Positions 1-4,442 of a stretch of DNA of 5,401 nt are shown one piece after another. The notes under the pieces are model-generated. The model was given only the letters and a program-made list of their open reading frames with translations. It had not been told where the DNA came from and did not search any database. Position 1 is the stretch's first letter. Each line of letters begins with the position of its first letter. Position numbers and translations under genes: made by a program. The stretch is from Acidobacteriaceae bacterium (GTDB lineage: Bacteria; Acidobacteriota; Terriglobia; Terriglobales; Acidobacteriaceae), in the NCBI GenBank assembly GCA_003164255.1, contig PLST01000452.1, positions 13,471 through 18,871 of the forward strand, given 5' to 3'.

Positions 1-243
1 CAGATTCTGGTTCGCAATGTCGATGAACGAGTCAAAGCCCGTCTGCAGCGCCGCGCCAAGCGCAACGGCCGCAGCATGGAAGCCGAGGTGCGCGAAATTA
101 TCATCAACGCTGCGCTTCAAAAAGAGGCGCCTGAGGTTGGCTTTGGCACTCAGATGGCAAATCTGTTCCGCGGTGTTGGCTTGAAAGAGGGCGAAGAGAT
201 CAAGGAAATTCGCGGCATGCGCCTCCAGGTTCCGAAGTTCTAG
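1..243 (+). CDS. FitA/VapB-type ribbon-helix-helix antitoxin (5'-partial)
   Basis: This is the open frame from base 1 to the TAG at 241-243, 80 codons, with the start codon outside the window. The first visible residues, QILVRNVDERVKARL, match the beta strand and first helix of FitA-like antitoxins, and RSMEAEVREII is the second helix of the ribbon-helix-helix fold. Family members usually begin one to three residues before this point, so almost the whole protein is present. The fold is a DNA-binding dimer that normally represses its own operon. The C-terminal part (LFRGVGLKEGEEIKEIRGM, then LQVPKF) is the arm expected to enter the toxin active site and block it. The PIN toxin gene starts 2 nt after the stop, the standard antitoxin-first order. 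Regulation is presumably autorepression from an operator left of the window. The family call is secure; whether it is better named FitA or VapB is not. Confidence 0.88.
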   Translation, partial: QILVRNVDERVKARLQRRAKRNGRSMEAEVREIIINAALQKEAPEVGFGTQMANLFRGVGLKEGEEIKEIRGMRLQVPKF

Positions 244-245
244 CC

Positions 246-665
246 ATGATCCTGCTCGACACGAACGTCATTGCTGCGCTGATGCAGGAGACCCCGGATG
301 AGCAAATCATTCCATGGTTCGATCGTCAACCACGTTCCTCGATTTGGACGACCTCGGTCAGCGTGTATGAAACACGTTTTGGACTGATCCGAATGCCGTT
401 CGGCAAACGCCGCAATCAGCTCATGCTGCTCTTCGATCGCGTACTGGCGGAGATGATTCAAGGGCGAATTGCGGATTTTGATCTGGCCGCCGCTGAACAG
501 GCCGCAGAGTTGGAGGCCGCCGGCGAAAAGAAGGGCCGACCCCGCGATCCGCGCGATACCATGATCGCCGGGATTGTCCTGGCCAATCATGCCATGCTTG
601 CCACACGCAACGTGAAGCACTTCGAAGACATCGCGAAGTCGGTCGTCAATCCGTGGGCGTCGTAG
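246..665 (+). CDS. FitB/VapC-type PIN-domain ribonuclease toxin
   Basis: This encodes 139 residues, the usual size for a single PIN-domain toxin, a Mg2+-dependent endoribonuclease that typically cuts tRNA or other structured RNA. The start MILLDTNVIAAL contains the first acidic metal ligand (D5). E42 in SVYETRFG is the second and D104 in PRDPRDTMIAG the third. The fourth position falls in the strand LATRNVKHF, where this protein has N122, with D128 a little further on. These positions match the FitB layout (D5, E42, D104 and a position near 122). The ATG at 246 follows the antitoxin TAG by 2 nt and has only a weak purine stretch (CCGAAG) ahead, so translation probably depends on coupling to the antitoxin. 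That would keep toxin output below antitoxin. The gene looks intact. It is convergent with rarA. The target RNA cannot be inferred from sequence. Confidence 0.92.
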   Translation: MILLDTNVIAALMQETPDEQIIPWFDRQPRSSIWTTSVSVYETRFGLIRMPFGKRRNQLMLLFDRVLAEMIQGRIADFDLAAAEQAAELEAAGEKKGRPRDPRDTMIAGIVLANHAMLATRNVKHFEDIAKSVVNPWAS

Positions 666-713
666 CTTCACGACGGCTGTAGCCCTCGGTGCGAGATATT
701 CAGCTTCCGCTCC

Positions 714-2069
714 TCAACTCCGGCCCCGCTTCCCCATCCTGATCCGCCGAATCTCTTCCATCCGCTGGGCCAGCAGTTTCTCGCGGCCCTCCTGCGTCGG
801 CTTGTAGTAGCTACGCCCCTTCAGCGAATCAGGCAGGCAATCCATATCTGCCACGCGCCCCTCTTCGTCGTGCGCATAGCGGTAGCCCTTGCCGTAGTCC
901 AGCTCCTTCATCAGCCGCGTCGGAGCGTTGCGCAGGTGCAGCGGCACCGGCTCCTGCCGCGTGTGCTCAATCTCCGCCTGCACCGCGCCATAGGCGGTGT
1001 ACACCGAATTCGACTTGGGCGCCAGGCACAGATACACCACCGCCTCGGCTAGCGCCAGGTCGCCCTCCGGCGATCCCAGAAAATCAATCGCCTCCTTGGC
1101 GCTCAAGCAGAGGTTCAATGCCTCCGGCGCCGCCAGCCCGATGTCTTCCACGGCCATCCGCACCACGCGTCGCGCCAGATACAGCGGATCTTCGCCCGAG
1201 GCAAACATCCGAGCCAGCCAGTAGAGCGCCGCGTCAGGATCGGAGTTGCGCACGCTCTTGTGCAGCGCCGAAATCAGGTTGTAGTGTTCTTCGCCGCTCT
1301 TGTCGTACATCAGCACGCGCTGCTGCACGGCTTCCGCTGCTCTTTCTTTGGAGATCTGTTTCGAACCATCGGCCTGCGCCAGTTCCGCCGCCACTTCAAG
1401 AGTGTTGTAGGCGCTGCGGCAATCGCCGCTTGAGTAGCCTGCAATCAACTCGAGCGCTTCATCGTCGGCCGTCAATTCCAGCGCGCCCAGCCCGCGTTCC
1501 TTATCCTCGAGAGCCTTGCGCAACAACCCCGCGATCTGCTCGTCCGTCAGCGGCTCCAGCACATACACACGGCAGCGCGAAAGCAGCGCGGAGATAATCT
1601 CAAACGACGGATTCTCGGTCGTCGCTCCAATCAGCCGGATCATTCCCCGCTCCACGTACGGAAGAAAAGCGTCCTGCTGCGCCTTGTTGAAGCGGTGAAT
1701 CTCATCCACAAACAGAATCGTGCGCGAGTGCAGCTCGGCGGCCTGCGCAGCTGTCGTCATCACCTGCTTGATCTCTTTAATTCCGCTCACAACGGCGGAG
1801 AACTCGATGAAACTGGCCTTCGTTGTCTCGGCGATAATCTTGGCGAGCGTCGTCTTGCCCACACCCGGCGGACCCCAGAAGATCATCGAACCCGTCCCTG
1901 ATCCATCCAGCTGGTCGCGCTCAATCTGCACCCGCAGCGGCTTGCCCGGTCCCACAAGGTGCTGCTGTCCGCTCAGCTCCTCAAGCGTGCGCGGCCGCAT
2001 GCGCTCGGCCAGCGGCGCAGAGTGCAGCGTCGCCTTCCCTCCTTCGGGCTCTCCGTCGAACAGGCTCAT
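714..2069 (-). CDS. rarA: Replication-associated recombination protein A (RarA/MgsA), AAA+ ATPase
   Basis: This encodes 451 residues, close to E. coli RarA (447). RarA is a clamp-loader-related AAA+ ATPase that acts at stalled replication forks and single-stranded DNA gaps. Visible elements in order: an N-terminal LAERMRPRTLEELSGQQHLVG box (residues 20-40) typical of RarA and RuvB-like proteins; Walker A GPPGVGKTT at 66-74; Walker B ILFVDEIHRF at 118-127; sensor 1 GATTENP at 148-154; the arginine-finger segment LLSRCRV around R165; and sensor 2 SGDCRSAYN at 214-222 with R218. The tail from about 255 (YDKSGEEHYNLISALHKSVRNSDPDAALYW) is the MgsA tetramerisation domain, ending in a basic stretch. 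No key residue is missing. The start at 2069 overlaps the stop of the methyltransferase gene by 4 nt and has a strong Shine-Dalgarno sequence, so the two are co-transcribed and likely translationally coupled. Confidence 0.97.
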   Translation of the reverse strand: MSLFDGEPEGGKATLHSAPLAERMRPRTLEELSGQQHLVGPGKPLRVQIERDQLDGSGTGSMIFWGPPGVGKTTLAKIIAETTKASFIEFSAVVSGIKEIKQVMTTAAQAAELHSRTILFVDEIHRFNKAQQDAFLPYVERGMIRLIGATTENPSFEIISALLSRCRVYVLEPLTDEQIAGLLRKALEDKERGLGALELTADDEALELIAGYSSGDCRSAYNTLEVAAELAQADGSKQISKERAAEAVQQRVLMYDKSGEEHYNLISALHKSVRNSDPDAALYWLARMFASGEDPLYLARRVVRMAVEDIGLAAPEALNLCLSAKEAIDFLGSPEGDLALAEAVVYLCLAPKSNSVYTAYGAVQAEIEHTRQEPVPLHLRNAPTRLMKELDYGKGYRYAHDEEGRVADMDCLPDSLKGRSYYKPTQEGREKLLAQRMEEIRRIRMGKRGRS

Positions 2070-2899
2070 CGTCGTCCTCCCCGCCGGCCCCGAATCTTGA
2101 TCTCCTGCTCGCGCCGTTGCCGCGCCGCCTCGTACAGCATCACGCTCGCCGCCACTGCCGCATTCAGGCTTTCCACCGCGCCGGGGCAGGGAATTGTCAC
2201 CTTCTCGTCGGCCTGGCGCGCCACCACATCCGGTACGCCGTTGCCTTCATTTCCCAAAATCAGCGCAACTGGCCCCGTCAGGTCCACCGTGTCCACGGGT
2301 TCGGCAGCTTCGACCATTGTCGTAAGAATCCGCGCCCCCGCCTCGCGCAGATTCGTAAAACACTCCGGCACGCTGGTCGCAATCAGCGGCACGCGAAACA
2401 CGCTGCCCGCCGACGCCCGCACGCACTTCGGGTTCCATGCGCTCACCGTTCCCGGCAGCGCAATCACTCCGTCCGCCCCAAAGGCCTCCGCCGAGCGCAA
2501 AATTGTTCCCAGGTTGCCCGGATCCTGAATCCCGGCCACGACAACCACCAGCGCCGCATCTTTCCGTTCGCCCAGCACGTGCGCCCAGGTCCAGTCCGGC
2601 TGCTCCACCAGCGCGGCCACCGGCTGCGGCGCTTCCGTGGTCAGCGCGGAGTCCAGCAATTCCTTCGGAAGCAGCAGGATCTCGGTCTCCGCAGGCAGGG
2701 CCCGCACCTGGCGCAGGTTTTCAGAACCCTGCGCCACAAACACACAAATCACTCGCAGACCCGCCCGAATGGCCTCTTCCAGCAGTTTGGGCCCTTCGAT
2801 TCCAGCCATTTCGCCGCTGTCGCGGCCCGGCTGCTCCAGCGCCCGCCGCAACTGCTTCAGCCGCGCGTTCTGCTTACTCTGTACAATGCGAACAGGCAT
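2066..2899 (-). CDS. TrmH/SpoU-family 2'-O-ribose RNA methyltransferase
   Basis: This encodes 277 residues. The family transfers a methyl group from S-adenosylmethionine to a ribose 2'-OH of tRNA or rRNA, using a trefoil-knot (SPOUT) fold and working as a dimer. The N-terminal segment (about residues 4-100, with KQNARLKQLRRAL and EGPKLLEEAIRAGL) resembles the SpoU substrate-binding domain found in RlmB- and TsnR-like members. The catalytic half shows motif 1 DPGNLGTILRSAEAFG at 126-141 with N129 and R135, motif 2 LILGNEGNGVP at 213-223 with E218, and motif 3 IPCPGAVESLNAAVA at 236-250 with S244 and N246. The C-terminus is a short basic tail, GRRGGRR, that may touch RNA but is also shaped by the rarA ribosome binding site. 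It is the first gene of the operon with rarA and is divergent from tsaC. The exact substrate (23S rRNA or tRNA) cannot be assigned. Confidence 0.94.
   Translation of the reverse strand: MPVRIVQSKQNARLKQLRRALEQPGRDSGEMAGIEGPKLLEEAIRAGLRVICVFVAQGSENLRQVRALPAETEILLLPKELLDSALTTEAPQPVAALVEQPDWTWAHVLGERKDAALVVVVAGIQDPGNLGTILRSAEAFGADGVIALPGTVSAWNPKCVRASAGSVFRVPLIATSVPECFTNLREAGARILTTMVEAAEPVDTVDLTGPVALILGNEGNGVPDVVARQADEKVTIPCPGAVESLNAAVAASVMLYEAARQRREQEIKIRGRRGGRR
2075..2082 (-). promoter_or_regulatory. Strong ribosome binding site of rarA, inside the upstream gene
   Basis: Read on the minus strand this is GGGGAGGA, ending 5 nt before the rarA ATG. It lies wholly within the last codons of the methyltransferase gene, where it encodes the Arg-Gly-Gly of the GRRGGRR tail. 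It supports the rarA start at 2069 and reinitiation across the ATGA overlap. Confidence 0.75.
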
Positions 2900-2906
2900 T
2901 GATGAA

Positions 2907-2912
2907 CCATCC
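2907..2912 (-). promoter_or_regulatory. Ribosome binding site of the TrmH-family gene
   Basis: The minus-strand hexamer GGATGG lies 7 nt before the ATG at 2899 and differs at one base from GGAGG-type sites. It supports 2899 as the start, as does the N-terminal MPVRIVQSKQN, which begins right at the substrate-binding domain. Confidence 0.5.
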
Positions 2913-2925
2913 AGTGCTCAAATGG

Positions 2926-2931
2926 ATTCTA
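2926..2931 (-). promoter_or_regulatory. Candidate -10 box for the trmH-like/rarA operon
   Basis: The minus-strand TAGAAT matches five of six positions of TATAAT and would place transcription start near 2919, giving a leader of about 20 nt that holds the ribosome binding site. No good -35 hexamer lies 16-18 nt upstream. That position is taken by the CGCCAAC tandem repeat, so an activator or a GC-rich -35 is possible. Confidence 0.4.
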
Positions 2932-2944
2932 AGCCGTTCCACCC

Positions 2945-2958
2945 GTTGGCGGTTGGCG
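2945..2958. repeat. Perfect 7-bp tandem repeat, GTTGGCG x2
   Basis: Two adjacent copies of GTTGGCG lie at 2945-2951 and 2952-2958, with a further GT after them. They sit where the -35 region of the leftward promoter would be and about 17 bp left of the rightward candidate -35 (2975). A direct-repeat protein site is possible, but two short copies may be chance in GC-rich DNA. Confidence 0.45.
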
Positions 2959-2962
2959 GTGT

Positions 2963-2992
2963 GTTACGGCTAACTTGCACCACGGCTGGTGC
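2963..2992. promoter_or_regulatory. Two adjacent inverted repeats sharing an ACGGCT core (operator candidate)
   Basis: GTTA-CGGC-TAAC (2963-2974) is a 4-bp inverted repeat around CGGC. GCACCA-CGGC-TGGTGC (2977-2992) is a perfect 6-bp inverted repeat around the same CGGC. The two centres are 16 bp apart and both contain ACGGCT. The pair overlaps the -35 hexamer and spacer of the rightward promoter candidate and lies between two divergent genes. This is the arrangement expected for an operator, but no cognate regulator is visible in the window. Confidence 0.35.
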
Positions 2993-3003
2993 TGTGATAG
3001 CTT
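2975..3003 (+). promoter_or_regulatory. Candidate tsaC promoter (weak -35, extended -10)
   Basis: TTGCAC at 2975-2980 is followed after 17 nt by TAGCTT at 2998-3003, which is preceded by TG one base upstream (2995-2996), an extended -10 arrangement. Start of transcription would fall near 3010, leaving a leader of about 38 nt before the TTG start codon. Both hexamers match the consensus only in part. Confidence 0.3.
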
Positions 3004-3034
3004 CCGTCTTTACAGCATCTTCCATTCAAGCACC

Positions 3035-3042
3035 AAGGCAGG
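3035..3042 (+). promoter_or_regulatory. Ribosome binding site deciding the TTG start of tsaC
   Basis: AAGGCAGG contains two purine-rich SD-like cores, ending 9 and 5 nt before the TTG at 3048. An in-frame TGA lies directly before that TTG (3045-3047), so no start further upstream is possible in this frame. Confidence 0.55.
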
Positions 3043-3047
3043 CCTGA

Positions 3048-3692
3048 TTGTCCGCGGAAATTTTGCGCGTCCATCCCGACGAACCTCAGCCGGACCGGAT
3101 CGACTACATCGTCTCCTGTCTCCGCAAAGGGGACGTTGTCGCCCTGCCGACCGACACCTTCTACGGTCTGGCGGTCGACCCCGTCAATCTCAACGCCGTC
3201 GAGCAAATCTACCGGATCAAAACCCGCCAGCGGCACAAGCCGCTCTCCCTGCTCATCTCCGGCCTTTCGCAGGCGTATGAGCTGGCCCGCGACACGGATC
3301 CATTGCTCGACAAACTCGCAGACCGCTTCTGGCCCGGCCCCTTGACCATCATCGTTCGCGCCGGAACCAAGCTCCCCCTGCGTTCCACCGCCAACACCGG
3401 CAACGTTGCCCTCCGCGTGCCCGATGCCGCCATTCCTCGAGCAGTCGTCGAGCGCTTCGGATTGCCCATCACGGCAACCTCGGCGAACCTGCAGGGAGCT
3501 GCCGAGTGCACCCACGCCGCGGCCGTCCGCGACCAGATCGGCGAACGCATTCCGCTCATTATTGACGGCGGTCCCACCGGCCACGCCTTGCCCACAACCA
3601 TCGTCGACCTGTCCCTCGGCCCCGGCCGCTGGGAGATTTTACGCGAAGGCGCCATTCCCACCCACGAAATCGTCATGGTTTTGCAGCGGTAG
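3048..3692 (+). CDS. tsaC: Threonylcarbamoyl-AMP synthase (Sua5/YrdC/TsaC family)
   Basis: This encodes 214 residues. The enzyme makes L-threonylcarbamoyladenylate from threonine, bicarbonate and ATP, the first step of t6A37 formation in ANN-decoding tRNAs, in the cytoplasm. The YrdC fold covers nearly the whole protein: GDVVALPTDTFYGLAVDP at 28-45; the K58/R60 motif in RIKTRQRHKPLSLLI; RFWPGPLTIIV at 93-103; NVALRVPD at 119-126; and TATSAN at 142-147, giving the S145/N147 pair of the SxN motif. The length fits the single-domain TsaC type; the extra C-terminal domain of long Sua5 proteins is absent. Translation must begin at TTG, because a TGA directly precedes it and no ATG or GTG occurs before the conserved region. 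A second TTG at 3063 is a less likely alternative. The DUF218 gene follows 11 nt after the stop, suggesting an operon. Confidence 0.95.
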   Translation: MSAEILRVHPDEPQPDRIDYIVSCLRKGDVVALPTDTFYGLAVDPVNLNAVEQIYRIKTRQRHKPLSLLISGLSQAYELARDTDPLLDKLADRFWPGPLTIIVRAGTKLPLRSTANTGNVALRVPDAAIPRAVVERFGLPITATSANLQGAAECTHAAAVRDQIGERIPLIIDGGPTGHALPTTIVDLSLGPGRWEILREGAIPTHEIVMVLQR

Positions 3693-3699
3693 ATGTCAG

Positions 3700-3705
3700 T
3701 AAGAT
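3700..3705 (+). promoter_or_regulatory. Possible -10 element directly before the DUF218 gene
   Basis: TAAGAT matches TATAAT at four of six positions and ends 7 nt before the ATG at 3713, which has no good Shine-Dalgarno sequence. If used, it would give a leaderless transcript starting at that ATG and would make the gene partly independent of tsaC. Evidence is weak: no clear -35. Confidence 0.2.
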
Positions 3706-4333
3706 GGTGCCCATGATGGCCCGGGCTAAACCAAAGCGCAGCAGCCTCAAACTCCGCATCGCGCTCGTTCTGGTTCTGGCTCTCGTCATCGGCTCACTTG
3801 CCTGGTGCCGCTGGGTCTACTGGCAAATTCGGGCCTACGCCGTCCAGGATCAGGCCGCGCCTTCTGATGCCATCGGCGTCCTCGGTGCGGCGGAGTACGA
3901 CGGCCGCCCCTCCCCGGTCTACCGCGCCCGACTCAATCACGCCTACGACCTCTACCGCCGCGGCATCGCCCCCCTCATCATCACGCTGGGCGGATCCGGC
4001 GGCGACCAGTACTCCGAGGGTTCCGTGGGCCGCGGATACCTTGAGGGCCTCGGCGTCCCCGAGCAGGCCATCATCGCTGAAACCCAGAGCACCAACACCG
4101 AGGACCAGGCGCGCCGCATCGCCGTGATCGCCCACGCCAACAACCTGCGCCGCCTCGTCATCGTCAGCGACGGCACGCATCTCTTCCGCATTCACGAAAT
4201 CTGCGCCGCAGACGGGCTTGCCGTTCTCACTTCGCCCCGTTCCACAGTCGCCATTGAGGGCAGCACGGGCGAGTTCGAGCGCTACATTCACGAGATCCTC
4301 AGCTACACGGCATGGCGCCTCGGTCTGCACTGA
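3704..4333 (+). CDS. Membrane-anchored DUF218 (YdcF/SanA/ElyC-like) protein
   Basis: This encodes 209 residues. A basic N-terminus (ARAKPKRSSLKLR) is followed by one hydrophobic segment at about 17-37, which should anchor the protein in the inner membrane with the domain outside. The DUF218 domain runs from about 54 to the end: DAIGVLGA at 55-62; a helix with RLNHAYDLYRRG; LIITLGGSGG at 91-100; SVGRGYLEGLGVPEQAIIAETQSTNTEDQA at 107-136, with the conserved acidic E/T-rich loop; and LVIVSDGTHLFRIH at 151-164. Related E. coli proteins affect cell-envelope integrity and peptidoglycan or undecaprenyl-phosphate metabolism, but the biochemical reaction is not firmly known. The start is ambiguous: ATG at 3704, 3713 and 3716 are all in frame and none has a strong Shine-Dalgarno sequence. 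The gene lies 11 nt after tsaC and is followed by tandem hairpins. Confidence 0.9.
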   Translation: MVPMMARAKPKRSSLKLRIALVLVLALVIGSLAWCRWVYWQIRAYAVQDQAAPSDAIGVLGAAEYDGRPSPVYRARLNHAYDLYRRGIAPLIITLGGSGGDQYSEGSVGRGYLEGLGVPEQAIIAETQSTNTEDQARRIAVIAHANNLRRLVIVSDGTHLFRIHEICAADGLAVLTSPRSTVAIEGSTGEFERYIHEILSYTAWRLGLH

Positions 4334-4342
4334 GCGGGCCTG

Positions 4343-4358
4343 CGAAGAAGACTCTTCG
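4343..4358 (+). terminator. Perfect 6-bp hairpin just after the DUF218 gene
   Basis: CGAAGA-AGAC-TCTTCG forms a 6-bp stem with a 4-nt loop, starting 10 nt after the TGA. It lacks a following T-run, so it is at best part of a termination or mRNA-stabilising region together with the next hairpin. Confidence 0.35.
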
Positions 4359-4362
4359 GTAT

Positions 4363-4391
4363 CCCCGGTCCCCGAGTGCGAGGGACCGGGG
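4363..4391 (+). repeat. Perfect 10-bp GC-rich inverted repeat (possible terminator or dispersed palindrome)
   Basis: CCCCGGTCCC at 4363-4372 pairs without mismatch with GGGACCGGGG at 4382-4391 around a 9-nt loop (CGAGTGCGA). A G-U pair (4362/4392) could extend it. No T-tract follows, so a classical intrinsic terminator is not supported on either strand. The position, between the end of one unit and the promoter of the next, suits a boundary element or a REP-like palindrome. The left arm can also pair with CCGGGGA at 4406-4412. Confidence 0.6.
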
Positions 4392-4424
4392 GCACCCGCG
4401 GAAGTCCGGGGATTGTCCGCCCCC

Positions 4425-4433
4425 TGTTATGCT
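4425..4433 (+). promoter_or_regulatory. Extended -10 promoter element of the GH28-like gene
   Basis: TGTTATGCT has the TGN extension followed by TATGCT, four of six matches to TATAAT. Transcription would begin near 4440, only about 3 nt before the ATG at 4443. No -35-like hexamer is seen at the usual distance, which extended -10 promoters tolerate. No Shine-Dalgarno sequence lies before the ATG, which agrees with a leaderless or nearly leaderless mRNA. Confidence 0.45.
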
Positions 4434-4442
4434 TTCTTCGTC

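Noticed and set aside
1..665. Horizontal transfer of the toxin-antitoxin genes judged from lower G+C
   Set aside because: Hand counts vary within the toxin gene itself: 30 of 60 bases are G or C at 301-360, but 41 of 60 at 481-540. No consistent shift from the neighbours can be claimed without a full codon-usage calculation.
675..684. GGCT-GT-AGCC as a terminator between the convergent toxin and rarA genes
   Set aside because: A 4-bp stem with a 2-nt loop and no T-run on either strand is too weak to support a terminator.
2117..2902. Long plus-strand open frame across the TrmH-family gene (261 codons)
   Set aside because: The translation is an Arg/His/Gln-rich string with no family resemblance, and the opposite strand has all three SpoU motifs, a start site and a coupled neighbour.
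2970..3584. Minus-strand open frame opposite tsaC (204 codons)
   Set aside because: It has no domain signal, and tsaC on the plus strand has complete YrdC motifs.
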